Positions 1 through 8,209 of a stretch of DNA of 20,434 nucleotides are shown one piece after another. How positions within the stretch are numbered: position 1 is the first letter of the stretch; each line of letters starts with the position of its first letter. The stretch is from UBA8190 sp003453695 (GTDB lineage Bacteria; Actinomycetota; Acidimicrobiia; Acidimicrobiales; UBA8190): NCBI GenBank assembly GCA_036796975.1, contig DAIRBY010000047.1, positions 1 through 20,434 on the forward strand, in the 5' to 3' direction. A program made the translations under genes and the position numbers. The notes under the pieces were generated by a model. The model was not told where the DNA came from and ran no database searches. It saw only the letters and a program-made list of their open reading frames with translations.

Positions 1-16
1 CCACCGTTCGTGCTGA

Positions 17-880
17 TCAGTCTCCGTCGATGCACGCTCCTGCGCCGTTGTTGGCCGAGTTGCTCCACTCTTCCTGGATCTGCCATTGCGAGCCGTTCGC
101 CAAGGTCACCGGGAGCTTGGTGTCGTACACGAAGTTGCACTTGTCGCCGATCTCCTGACCGTTCTTGTCGGCCCACCCGGTGACCGGCACGGGGTCGGTG
201 ACCGACTCCATGAATTCATGCGCGGTGGAGTCGGCGAGCGAGCGGGTGCCCTCGGAGTACGGGTTCGGAGGCGGGTCGAACAACTGCCCGGGATCACATC
301 CCGACACACCCGAGGTGTTGGGCAGGTAGGCGATCTGGGTCTGCACGCCGTTGATCACCGCCGCCGCGTGCCAGGCGCAGAAGTTCAGGTGCGGCATGGT
401 GCTCGTGTACACGAGATAGAGGGCGTTGCGGTCCGGGGTGCCGATCACCCGGCCGACCTCGGCGGCGATGGCGGCGGTGGACGGCGAGTGCGTGGGCGGT
501 GGCGTGGTGGTGTCGAGCAGCGACCCCCCGAACGTCGACGTCGGGGCCACCTGGCCGGGCATGTACTGGGCGGCGATGCCCAGGTAACTGGAACCCCCGA
601 AGCCGCCGAGCAGGGCCTCGATGCCGGTGCGGGCGTCGCTCGGGAAGCCCGTCTTCGGACCCCACCAGATGGCGTAGGTGGTCGACGCCTGGAGCAGCTT
701 CCCTCCGCCGTTGACCAGGGGCGGCTGGGTGGAGCCGCCACCGCCCTTCTGGGCGCGGGCGTGCGGCGACGCTGCGGGCGAGGCCCCCACGGGCCCGGCC
801 AGCGTCAGGGCTCCCACCAGGGCGAGGACGCCGAGCCCCGCCACCAGGAGTGGGCTGTTGTGCAGGCGTTGTCCGATCAT
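17..880 (-). CDS. Secreted EXORDIUM/Phi_1-like protein
   Basis: Predicted exported protein of 287 aa. The chosen ATG puts a hydrophobic signal segment at residues ~10-33, with likely cleavage after VGA (residue 33). A further in-frame GTG lies at 994, but it would bury the signal segment behind 38 basic/proline-rich residues, so I prefer 880. The mature part has a Gly/Ala-rich spacer (34-60), then a globular domain starting TYAIWWGP. It contains FCAWH (167-171), four cysteines (168, 195, 248, 283) that could pair outside the cell, and AHEFMESVTDP (220-230) followed by GW and EIGDKC (243-248). The order FC-W/H, AHE..E..TDP, EIGD.C resembles plant EXORDIUM/Phi_1 proteins and bacterial relatives. 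The HE..E cluster could bind metal, but no HExxH is present, so protease activity is not claimed. The gene is divergent from the giant stalk-propeller gene and may share its regulation. Family assignment is from memory of motifs. Confidence 0.6.
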   Translation of the reverse strand: MIGQRLHNSPLLVAGLGVLALVGALTLAGPVGASPAASPHARAQKGGGGSTQPPLVNGGGKLLQASTTYAIWWGPKTGFPSDARTGIEALLGGFGGSSYLGIAAQYMPGQVAPTSTFGGSLLDTTTPPPTHSPSTAAIAAEVGRVIGTPDRNALYLVYTSTMPHLNFCAWHAAAVINGVQTQIAYLPNTSGVSGCDPGQLFDPPPNPYSEGTRSLADSTAHEFMESVTDPVPVTGWADKNGQEIGDKCNFVYDTKLPVTLANGSQWQIQEEWSNSANNGAGACIDGD

Positions 881-898
881 CGCCCCATGGTAGGGGCG
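881..898 (-). promoter_or_regulatory. Hairpin abutting the start codon of the EXORDIUM-like gene
   Basis: A perfect 6-bp inverted repeat (CGCCCC, 6-nt loop, GGGGCG) lies directly upstream of the ATG on the minus strand. The GGGG run in the proximal arm is the only purine-rich ribosome-site candidate. Folding would therefore hide it, which suggests translational control or a weak initiation site. This is read from sequence only. Confidence 0.3.
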
Positions 899-999
899 AG
901 ACCGGCCCGACAGGAGGGCCTTCCGGCCCCTTTCCCGCAATGGGTGTTCGGGCAGCCACGCACAAGGTCGGGTGTCGTTGTTGGTTTCCGGCACGTCAA

Positions 1000-1035
1000 T
1001 TGCGCAAAACTTGGCCGCGCTAAAGGCCGGCCAAG
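1000..1035 (+). promoter_or_regulatory. Putative promoter/operator region of the giant stalk-propeller gene
   Basis: The spacer contains TTGCGC (1000-1005) and, 15 nt later, TAAAGG (1021-1026), a weak -35/-10 pair. A perfect 7-bp inverted repeat, CTTGGCC (1010-1016) and GGCCAAG (1029-1035), overlaps it and could be an operator or leader hairpin. The 10-mer ACTTGGCCGC (1009-1018) recurs at 8270-8279, 80 nt before the start of the short paralogue, against 75 nt here. That is the best argument that this stretch is functional. The promoter call itself is weak. Confidence 0.3.
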
Positions 1036-1072
1036 AGGGTCGACTGCCAATCCCGGGGCCCGGCCTCAGGGC

Positions 1073-1078
1073 GGAGGG
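1073..1078 (+). promoter_or_regulatory. Ribosome binding site fixing the start at 1084
   Basis: GGAGGG sits 5 nt before the ATG. Together with the signal peptide that begins shortly after, it decides the start of the giant protein. Confidence 0.8.
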
Positions 1079-1083
1079 AAGAG

Positions 1084-4000
1084 ATGGACGCCAACAACGA
1101 GCAGCCGGCCCGGACCCCCGGGCCGGAAGGGTATGCGCCGTCCCGTCGAGGCCGGAGGGTCCGCCGGGTGGCCGGCGGCGCTGCCGTGGCCATCTTGTCC
1201 GTGGCCGGTCTCGTCGCGCTCAGCGGGCCGGCGCAGGCGGCGACGTCCGTGACGCCGGGGTCGGTCACGGTGACCCCGACGACGGCCGGTGCCGGCAGCG
1301 ACTACAGCGTGCCGTTCACCGTGAGCGGTTCCGGCGCGCTGGCGCCCGGCGCCACCATCACCCTCACCGCCCCCGACGGCACGGTGTGGCCGGGATCGGC
1401 CAGCTCCTACGCCATCGCCGTCAACAACAGCCACGCCGCCACCGTGCAGAACGTGTCGGTGAGCGACGTCACCGGGCCGGGATCGAACAGCACCAGCGCC
1501 ACCGCCAACCAGGTGGTCATCACCCTGGCCACCTCGACCATCACCAACGGCGACCTGGTGACGGTGTCGACCACCGGCACCAGCGCCACCAACCCCACGA
1601 CGGCGTCGACCACCGACGTCATCGACGAGTCGACCTCCGCCGACGCCACCCCGGCCGCCAGCCCGCACTACTCCATCACCGCTGTGCCCGTCGTGACCCA
1701 CCTCGTGGTCACGGGTGGGGACAACCAGTCCTCGAGCGGCGCCTACTCCGTGCCGCTGTCGGTGACGGCCACCGACACCTACGGGAACCCGGTGACCACC
1801 GCGGCCGGGACCGTGACCTTCACGGCGCCGAGCAGCGGTGCCAGCGTCACCTTTGCAGCTTGTTCGAGCAACCCCCACACCTACCAGTGCGCCAACGCGC
1901 TGAGCGGCGGGGTGGCCACCTCCTCGACCATGACCGCCACGGGCGGCGCCGGCTCCTATTCGGTGACCGCCGCCTTGAGCAGTCCCGCCCTGACCTCATC
2001 GCCCTTCGCGCTCACCAACCTGCCCGCCCCGCCCGGCGGCTCCTCGGTGACCCCCGAGGCGATGACCCTCAGCTCCCACACCGAGGGAGCCGGCTCCGTC
2101 ACCTACACCTTCCCGTTCGTGTCGACCAGTGCCCTGGGTTCGGGCTCCTCCATCACCTTCCTCGCCCCCAACGGCACGGTCTTCCCGGCGTCGACGTCCA
2201 GCTTCACGGTGGCCAACACCAGCCTCGGCGGCGCCTCCCAGACCATCTCGAGCGTCAATCTCGCCAAAGCGGTGGGACCCGGTGCGCCCACCACCGATCC
2301 CGCCTGCAGCAGCGAACAAGGTTCGTTGAGCGGGTCCACCTGCACCAGCACCACCAACAACGAGGTCGTCATCAACCTGGGCACGCCCACGCTGGTGAAC
2401 GCCGGCAACACCGTGACGGTCACGGTCACCGGCATGACCAACCCCACCTTCGCCACCAGCGGTGACGTGGTGGACGAGTCCACGTCCGCCAACACGCTGC
2501 CTGCGGCGACCCCGGCGTACGCCATCAACCCCGGGGCGTTGGCCAGCATCGTGGTCACCTCGGGCAGCAATCAGAGCGCCGAGGTTGGCCACGCCTTCGG
2601 CCAGAACCTCGTCGCCACCGCCCTCGACGGGGCCGGCAACCCGATAAGCGGCGTCGCCGTCACCTTCACGGCGCCAAGCAGCGGCGCCTCGGCCACCTTC
2701 CCCAACACCACCGACACCCAGACCTCGAACACGGGGAGCAACGGCCAGGCCACCGCCCAGGCGCCCACGGCCAACGCCACGGCCGGCCAGTACGACGTGA
2801 CGGCCACCTCAGGCGCGGTCGCCGCCTCTCCGGCGTTCAGACTCACCAACACCACGGCGCCCGGGACACCGGGGGCGCTGACCCTCGGCTCGAACACCGA
2901 GGGGGCGAGCGGCGTCACCTACACCGTGCCCTTCACCACCACCGCCGCCTGCCCGGCCACCTGCACCTTCACGCTCGTCGCCCCGAACGGCACCGGGCTC
3001 CCGGCCTCCCCGGGCAATTACTCGGTGGGCGTGAACAACGGCGACATGGCCAGCGTGTCGGGCGTGATCGTGTCGGCGGTGACCGGGCCGGGCGCCGACA
3101 CCGTGAGCGCCACGCCCAATCAGGCGGTCATCAGCCTGAACCCCTCCACCATCGCCGCCGGCGACCTCCTGACGGTGACCATCACAAGCGTCAGCAACCC
3201 CACCACCGCCTCGACGACCGACGTGGTGGACGAGGCGACCTCGGCCGACCAGACCCTGGCGGCCAGCCCCGCCTACGCCATCAACCCCGGAGCCGCCTCC
3301 CAGCTCGTGGTGACGGGCGGCAACAACCAGGCAGCGGGTGTCAACGAACCCTTCGCCACGCCGCTCAGCGTCACCGTGGAGGACGCCGCCGGTAACACGG
3401 TGCCCGGGGCCGGCTTCGCCGTGCTGTTCGCGGCCCACAGCATGGGCGCCAGCGGGACCTTCGATCCGGCGGGCTGCTCCGGGAACACCGGCGCCACTCC
3501 GGCCTACCAGTGCATCACGTCCACCAACGCCAGCGGGGTGGCCACGGCGTCGGCGTTCACCGCCAACAGCACAGCGGGCCCGGACATCGTCACCGCCAGC
3601 GCCGACCCCGTGACCAACGGGACGTTCAACTTGACGAACGTGCCCGTGCTCACACCGGGCGGGATCACCGTGAACCCCGATACGGCAGCCTCGAGCGCCA
3701 CGTACCCCGTCCCCTTCACCACCAGCGCCGCCGGTGGCATCCCCGCCTCTGGTGCCTGCCCGGCGAACTGCACCATCACCCTGGTGGCGCCGAACAACAC
3801 TGCGCTCCCGGCTTCGGCCGGCTCCTACGCCGTCACGGTCAACCACAACCACGCCGCCACCGTGTCCTCGGTCGCCGTGAGCAAGGTGACGGGCCCGGGG
3901 TCGAACAGCGTCAGCACCACCAACAACCAGGTGGTCATCACGTTGTCGGCATCCTCGATCGCCTCCGGTGACCTCGTCACGGTGACCATCGCCGGTGTCA

Positions 4001-6297
4001 CCAGCCCGGCGGCCGCCGGCAACTACCAGATGAACGAGTCGACGGCGTCCGACACCATCGCCCAGACGAGCCCGCCCTACGCCGTGACGGCCGGTGCCGC
4101 ATCCAAGGTGGTGGCCACGAGCGGCAACAACCAGGCTGCCCAGGTCGGCACTGCCTACGCCGCACCGCTCACGGCCACCGTCGAGGACGGTCAGGGCAAT
4201 CCCGAGGGCGCTGGCATCGCCGTGACCTTCGCCGCTCCGAGCAGCGGCGCCGGGGGCACCTTCGACCCCTCCGGTTGCCCCGGCAACACCATGTCCACGC
4301 CGGCCTACCAGTGCATCGTCGCCACCAACGCCAGCGGGGTGGCCACGGCGTCGACCCTCACGGCCAACGCCACTCCCGGGCAGTTCACGGTGGTGGCCAG
4401 CAGCGCGGGCCTCACGAGCGCCAACTTCACGCTCACCAACGAGACGGCGGTGACACCGGGCGACGTCACCGTGCAGGCGTCGACGGCAGGCGGGAGCGGG
4501 GTCCTCTACACCGTGCCCTTCACCACCAGCGCCAGCGCAGGAGCGCTGGGGGCGGGCGCCACCATCACGATCGTGGCCCCGAACGGCACCACGTTCTCGT
4601 CGACGGCGACCGACGACGGCATCCAGGTCAACAACGCGCACGCCGCCACCATCGGGAGCGTGGCCACATCCGCGGTGGCCGGGCCCGGGTCCAACTCGGC
4701 GAGCAGCACGAATAACCAAGTGGTCATCACCCTGTCGGCCTCGACCATCGCCAGCGGCGACGTGGTCACGGTCGGCCTCGGGAACTCCACCAACCCCACG
4801 ACGGCGTCCAACGGCTACCAGCTCTCCGAGGCCACCTCGGCCGACCCCATCCCGGCACTGAGCCCCGACTACGCCATCACCGCCGACCAGGCGGCCACGA
4901 TGGACTACCTGGCCGGCAACAACCAGAGCACGCAGGTGGACACGACGTTCCCCACCCAGCTCCAGGTGCAATTCTTCGACCAGTTCGGCAACCCGGTGCC
5001 GAACTGGAACGTGGTCTTCGCCACCCCGGCCGGCTCGCCCTCCGCCACGTTCGCGCCCTGCACCGGGGGAAACCCGGGCGGAAACAACGAGTGCGAAGTG
5101 GCGTCCGACGCCAACGGCATCGCCACCTCGTCGGTGCTCACCGCCGACGACACGGCGGGCAGCTACCAGGGTGTCGCCGAGACCTCGGCCGGAGTAAGCC
5201 CGAACCCGATCCTCTTCACCTTGACCAACACGGCCGCCCCGGCCCCGCCTCCGCCTCCGCCTCCGCCTCCGCCGCCCCCGGCCCAGAGCAACGGTGGTCC
5301 GGTGGTGCTGCAGCAGAACGGCGCGCCCTCGCTGTTCGTGGTGGGCAGCGGCGGGTCGCTGCTCAATTACTGGTACATCCCACAGACGGGCCAGTGGGGT
5401 GAAGGCACCGTGGTGCCGAGCGGCGTGACGTCCCCGCCCTCGGTGCAGCTCCAGCAGAACGGCGCGCCGACCGTGTTCGTCCAGGGGGTGGGCGGCTCCC
5501 TGTGGAACTACTGGTACATCCCGCAGACCGGCCAGTGGGGCGCGGCGGAGATCGCCTCGGGCGGCGTGGCCTCGCAGCCCTACGCACAGCTGCAGCCGGC
5601 CAACGGCGCGCCAACAGTGTTCGTCGAAGGCGCGGGCGGCTCGCTGTTCAACTACTGGTACATCCCGCAGACCGGCCAGTGGGGTGCGGCTGAGATCGTC
5701 TCGGGCGGTGTGGCCTCAGCGCCGGGAGTCCAGCTCCAGCAGAACGGAGCTCCCACCGTGTTCGTGGAGGGCGCGGGCGGCTCGCTGCTCAACTACTGGT
5801 ACATCCCGCAGACCGGCCAGTGGGGCGCCGGCACCGTCGCCTCGGGAGGGGTGGCCTCACAGCCCGCCGTGCAGGTGCAGCCGGCCAACGGGGAGCCGAC
5901 CGTCTTCGTCAAGGGGGCGAACGGGTCACTGCTCAACTACTGGTACATCCCGCAAGGCGGATCGTGGGGCGCGGCCCAGATCGTGTCGGGCGGTGTGACC
6001 TCGGCGCCGTCCATCCAGCTGCAGCCGGCCAACGGCGCGCCCACCGTCTTCGTCCAAGGTGGCGGTGGCTCGCTGTACAACTACTGGTACATCCCGCAGT
6101 CGGGCGGGTGGGGCGCGGCGGAGATCGCCTCGGGTGGCGTCGCCTCCCAGCCGGCCGTGCAGCTGCAGCCGGCCAACGGGGCGCCGACGCTGTTCGTCGT
6201 GACGAGCGGTGGGGCGGTGCTCAACTACTGGTACATCCCGGAGACCGGGCAGTGGGGATCGGCCACGGTCGCAGGCGGCGGCGTGGTGGCTCCTTAA
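1084..6297 (+). CDS. Giant secreted stalk protein with C-terminal seven-blade lectin-like propeller
   Basis: Exported protein of 1737 aa. Residues 1-52 are a signal peptide with a long Arg-rich n-region, a hydrophobic core at 29-48 and AQA-A cleavage at 52/53. Five tandem units follow (~54-318, 319-590, 591-852, 853-1119, 1120-1383). Each has an A domain of ~145 aa opening with TP and carrying NQVVI/GDLVTV strands, which I do not recognise, plus a B domain of ~115 aa with GGNNQ, D..GNPV, VTFTAPSSGAS and F.LTN, typical of Ig/invasin-like (Big_1) repeats. Residues 1388-1399 are twelve prolines. Residues 1406-1737 are seven repeats of 47-48 aa (QLQ.NGAPTVFV.G.GGSL.NYWYIPQ.G.WG). These resemble the DUF346/PLL-type lectin propeller blades (F.RG.D..L.. 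W followed by W). The likely role is extracellular binding of a glycan or surface ligand on a rigid stalk. No LPXTG, C-terminal helix or catalytic motif is visible. It is paralogous to the gene at 8350. Confidence 0.85.
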   Translation: MDANNEQPARTPGPEGYAPSRRGRRVRRVAGGAAVAILSVAGLVALSGPAQAATSVTPGSVTVTPTTAGAGSDYSVPFTVSGSGALAPGATITLTAPDGTVWPGSASSYAIAVNNSHAATVQNVSVSDVTGPGSNSTSATANQVVITLATSTITNGDLVTVSTTGTSATNPTTASTTDVIDESTSADATPAASPHYSITAVPVVTHLVVTGGDNQSSSGAYSVPLSVTATDTYGNPVTTAAGTVTFTAPSSGASVTFAACSSNPHTYQCANALSGGVATSSTMTATGGAGSYSVTAALSSPALTSSPFALTNLPAPPGGSSVTPEAMTLSSHTEGAGSVTYTFPFVSTSALGSGSSITFLAPNGTVFPASTSSFTVANTSLGGASQTISSVNLAKAVGPGAPTTDPACSSEQGSLSGSTCTSTTNNEVVINLGTPTLVNAGNTVTVTVTGMTNPTFATSGDVVDESTSANTLPAATPAYAINPGALASIVVTSGSNQSAEVGHAFGQNLVATALDGAGNPISGVAVTFTAPSSGASATFPNTTDTQTSNTGSNGQATAQAPTANATAGQYDVTATSGAVAASPAFRLTNTTAPGTPGALTLGSNTEGASGVTYTVPFTTTAACPATCTFTLVAPNGTGLPASPGNYSVGVNNGDMASVSGVIVSAVTGPGADTVSATPNQAVISLNPSTIAAGDLLTVTITSVSNPTTASTTDVVDEATSADQTLAASPAYAINPGAASQLVVTGGNNQAAGVNEPFATPLSVTVEDAAGNTVPGAGFAVLFAAHSMGASGTFDPAGCSGNTGATPAYQCITSTNASGVATASAFTANSTAGPDIVTASADPVTNGTFNLTNVPVLTPGGITVNPDTAASSATYPVPFTTSAAGGIPASGACPANCTITLVAPNNTALPASAGSYAVTVNHNHAATVSSVAVSKVTGPGSNSVSTTNNQVVITLSASSIASGDLVTVTIAGVTSPAAAGNYQMNESTASDTIAQTSPPYAVTAGAASKVVATSGNNQAAQVGTAYAAPLTATVEDGQGNPEGAGIAVTFAAPSSGAGGTFDPSGCPGNTMSTPAYQCIVATNASGVATASTLTANATPGQFTVVASSAGLTSANFTLTNETAVTPGDVTVQASTAGGSGVLYTVPFTTSASAGALGAGATITIVAPNGTTFSSTATDDGIQVNNAHAATIGSVATSAVAGPGSNSASSTNNQVVITLSASTIASGDVVTVGLGNSTNPTTASNGYQLSEATSADPIPALSPDYAITADQAATMDYLAGNNQSTQVDTTFPTQLQVQFFDQFGNPVPNWNVVFATPAGSPSATFAPCTGGNPGGNNECEVASDANGIATSSVLTADDTAGSYQGVAETSAGVSPNPILFTLTNTAAPAPPPPPPPPPPPPAQSNGGPVVLQQNGAPSLFVVGSGGSLLNYWYIPQTGQWGEGTVVPSGVTSPPSVQLQQNGAPTVFVQGVGGSLWNYWYIPQTGQWGAAEIASGGVASQPYAQLQPANGAPTVFVEGAGGSLFNYWYIPQTGQWGAAEIVSGGVASAPGVQLQQNGAPTVFVEGAGGSLLNYWYIPQTGQWGAGTVASGGVASQPAVQVQPANGEPTVFVKGANGSLLNYWYIPQGGSWGAAQIVSGGVTSAPSIQLQPANGAPTVFVQGGGGSLYNYWYIPQSGGWGAAEIASGGVASQPAVQLQPANGAPTLFVVTSGGAVLNYWYIPETGQWGSATVAGGGVVAP
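1243..5232 (+). repeat. Array of five ~265-codon stalk units
   Basis: Unit starts are marked by a TP dipeptide at residues 57, 323, 595, 857 and 1124, giving periods of 266, 272, 262 and 267 codons. Each unit is A domain then B domain. Units 3 and 4 still share long identical DNA: 3521-3552 and 4322-4353 match over 32 nt, exactly 801 bp apart. This shows recent duplication or gene conversion. Unit 5 is the one most like the single unit of the short paralogue at 8509-9300. Confidence 0.85.
5245..5280 (+). repeat. Poly-proline linker microsatellite (12 Pro)
   Basis: Twelve consecutive proline codons, mostly alternating CCG and CCT, form a 6-bp period repeat. Slippage in 6-bp steps would keep the frame and only change linker length. 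It separates the stalk from the propeller. Confidence 0.9.
5299..6294 (+). repeat. Seven-blade propeller repeat array, long paralogue
   Basis: Seven repeats of 47, 47, 48, 47, 48, 48 and 47 codons run to the last sense codon with no remainder. Every blade contains NYWYIP. Blades 2-4 share PQTGQWG. Five of the seven blades have P/A after the QLQ strand as either QNGAP or PANG(A/E)P. The Pro codon of YIP is CCG in six blades and CCA in blade 1. Confidence 0.9.
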
Positions 6298-6316
6298 CCG
6301 CGGTCGCCCCTCGTGG

Positions 6317-6334
6317 TCGCCGGGGCACCGGCGA
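6317..6334 (+). terminator. Candidate terminator after the giant gene
   Basis: A perfect 7-bp stem (TCGCCGG/CCGGCGA) with a GGCA tetraloop starts 20 nt after the stop. No T-tract follows, as is common in high-GC genomes. A second perfect 7-bp stem with a 3-nt loop lies at 6371-6387. Confidence 0.45.
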
Positions 6335-6370
6335 GTACACAGAGTGATGCTCGGACGGGTTGCCGGTCTG

Positions 6371-6387
6371 GCGCCAGTCCCTGGCGC
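6371..6387 (+). repeat. Inverted repeat in the spacer before the YVTN gene
   Basis: GCGCCAG, a 3-nt loop TCC, then CTGGCGC gives a perfect 7-bp stem 65 nt before the next start. It could be a second terminator hairpin or a leader structure of the YVTN gene. The sequence does not decide. Confidence 0.35.
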
Positions 6388-6452
6388 AAGCCCGGCCCCC
6401 ATGAGGTGTTCCTGGTGCGTAGGCGGCCACCGTTGAAGCCCGAGGAGGCGTC

Positions 6453-8159
6453 GTGGCGGGAATCCGTGCCGGTCACCCCCGTGCGGGAGGAGCGGTAGGA
6501 GGGGCGGGAGCTAGCTCCCTCGTAAGACGGGTGGCTCGACAGGTTCTCCTCGTCGCCGTCGGCACGGCCACTCTCGCGGCCTTCCCGACGTCACCGTTGG
6601 CAGCGAGCACATCAGGATCGTCGCCCGGCTTCTCGACGGTGGGCTCGGTGGCCCTTCCCGGGGCGACCGACGTGGCGGTCGACCCCATCGCCCAGCGACT
6701 CTACGCCACGGTGGTTCAGGGAACCTTCGATGTTCTCGACGAACAGACTCTCGGCCTCATCACCCAGATCAGCGTGTCTCCCAATGCGGATTCTGTCGCT
6801 GTCGACCCGCAAAACAGCCGGGCATACGTCGGCTATGGCGATGAGAGCTCGTCGGCGATCACGGTCATCGACACGTCGTCCGAACAGGTGATCGGCTCGA
6901 TCACCACCGGGCAGGCGCCCGACAGCTTCGCCGTCGATCCGACCAACCATCGGGTTTACGTCGGCAACTACTTCTCGAACACCGTGTCTGTAGTGGACTC
7001 CACCACTGACCAGGTCGTCAGCGACATTCCTACGGACGCCTATCCAGCGTCGGTGGTGCTGAACCCTGTGACGAACCAGCTGTTCGTCGGCCAGCAGTCC
7101 GGAACGGTCCTCGTCCTCGATGCAACCACGTATCAGCGGGTTGCTGATATCCCGATTCAAGGCGGAGCCGCGGGCATGGCCATCGACCAAGCCACCGACC
7201 GCCTGTTCGTACCGAATACCTTGACCGGTCCCTATGCCGCCCTCACCACTGTCGACGGAACCACCGAAAAGGTGGCGGCCACCACGACGACGGGTTCCTA
7301 TCCGATCGCCTCAGCTTACGATCCTTCTCACAATTGGGTGTACGTGGCAGAAGGCGAGTCTCCGACGCTTGACGTGATCGATGCCACGTCGAGCGCGGTC
7401 ATCGGCACACAACCTGTTGCCGATTCGGAGGCGGTAGCCGTCGACAGCTCGCTGGGCCGCCTTTTCGTTCTCAGCCGACCCTATGACCCCTCCTCGTCGA
7501 GCTACTCGTGGACGATCTACGCCTACGGCACCAACTCGAGCCCGGCTCCTCCCACGACGCCCACCGCCACGACACTGGCCGCCGCTCCCAGTCCGGCCAG
7601 CTACGGCCAGACGGTGACGTTCACGGCGACGGTGAGCCCTGACGATGGTGCTGGGTCCATGGAATTCGTCGAGGACTACTCATATCCCATCGCAGGCTGC
7701 GGCTTCGTAGGCCTCGTCCGTTCGGGAGGGAACGCCCAGGCGACCTGCACGACGAGCTCCCTCACGCCGGGATACCACGAGATCCAGGCCTTCTACAGCG
7801 GCGACGCTGGGTACTCCTCGTCCTCGGCCTCCCTGAGTGAGTACGTAGGCCCGGCGTCGACCACCATTACGGCCCAGCCCGCTGTCGCCTCGCTGTCCCC
7901 GCTGGGTCTGCCGTTGTTCACACTGACGGCTCGTCTGGTGAGCCAGGTGACGGGTAAGGGCGTCGCAAACGAGCTGGTCTCCATGACCACAGGTTCGGAC
8001 ACGATCTGCACGGCGACAACCGACTCGCAAGGGGTCGCCACCTGCAGCGCCCAGTCCAAAGCGGTCACCATCGTCGTGAACGCCGGATACCGAGCCATCT
8101 TCGCCGGTGACGCCGATTATCAGCCGTCCAGCGCCGCGGGTGGCCTGATCGGAACCTGA
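6453..8159 (+). CDS. Secreted YVTN-type beta-propeller protein with two Ig-like domains
   Basis: Exported protein of 568 aa. The GTG start is preceded by GAGGAGG at a 4-nt spacing. Basic residues (25-29) and a hydrophobic core (31-44) form a signal peptide with cleavage near LAA-S (~51/52). Residues ~60-360 hold about seven repeats of the YVTN type, for example AVDP.N.RVYVGN followed by TV.VVD..T..V. These families fold as seven-blade propellers and usually mediate binding on or outside the cell. Residues ~372-467 look like a Big_3-type Ig domain (TATTLAAAPSPASYGQTVTF, ending YSGDAGY.SS). Residues ~468-565 are a second Ig-like domain ending GDADYQPSSAA. Cysteines 416/432 and 519/531 could form one disulfide in each. 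The gene lies between the two stalk-propeller paralogues, on the same strand. Third positions look less G/C-extreme than in its neighbours, so a separate origin is possible. Confidence 0.8.
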   Translation: MAGIRAGHPRAGGAVGGAGASSLVRRVARQVLLVAVGTATLAAFPTSPLAASTSGSSPGFSTVGSVALPGATDVAVDPIAQRLYATVVQGTFDVLDEQTLGLITQISVSPNADSVAVDPQNSRAYVGYGDESSSAITVIDTSSEQVIGSITTGQAPDSFAVDPTNHRVYVGNYFSNTVSVVDSTTDQVVSDIPTDAYPASVVLNPVTNQLFVGQQSGTVLVLDATTYQRVADIPIQGGAAGMAIDQATDRLFVPNTLTGPYAALTTVDGTTEKVAATTTTGSYPIASAYDPSHNWVYVAEGESPTLDVIDATSSAVIGTQPVADSEAVAVDSSLGRLFVLSRPYDPSSSSYSWTIYAYGTNSSPAPPTTPTATTLAAAPSPASYGQTVTFTATVSPDDGAGSMEFVEDYSYPIAGCGFVGLVRSGGNAQATCTTSSLTPGYHEIQAFYSGDAGYSSSSASLSEYVGPASTTITAQPAVASLSPLGLPLFTLTARLVSQVTGKGVANELVSMTTGSDTICTATTDSQGVATCSAQSKAVTIVVNAGYRAIFAGDADYQPSSAAGGLIGT

Positions 8160-8191
8160 GGTACCGATTCGGTCGGCGACGATCCTGCTGG

Positions 8192-8209
8192 GCAAGCAAC
8201 CGGGCTTGC
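8192..8209 (+). terminator. Weak candidate terminator after the YVTN gene
   Basis: A perfect 6-bp stem, GCAAGC/GCTTGC, with a 6-nt loop lies 32 nt after the stop. There is no T-tract. It is short, so chance occurrence is possible. Confidence 0.3.

Noticed and set aside
220..250. Zinc metalloprotease motif in the EXORDIUM-like protein
   Set aside because: The segment is AHEFMES, which lacks the second histidine of HExxH, so protease activity cannot be claimed.
1144..1180. Arg-rich n-region as a Tat signal
   Set aside because: The long paralogue has many arginines and the short one has SRRLRL, but neither has the full twin-arginine consensus. An ordinary Sec signal with a long n-region explains both.
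86..2465. Two long plus-strand open frames (86-1252 and 972-2465) over the first two genes
   Set aside because: Low-complexity Arg/Gly/His translations in shifted frames of well-supported genes, with no ribosome sites.
2809..4971. 720-codon open frame antisense to the giant gene
   Set aside because: It follows from the high-GC repeated stalk DNA. Its translation is Gly/Arg/His-rich with no domain pattern, whereas the plus strand gives clear domains and a signal peptide.
5299..6294. Regular ~141-144-bp repeats as a CRISPR or satellite array
   Set aside because: The period matches 47-48 codons of a beta-propeller blade, stays in frame and ends at the stop codon. There are no short identical repeats with unique spacers.
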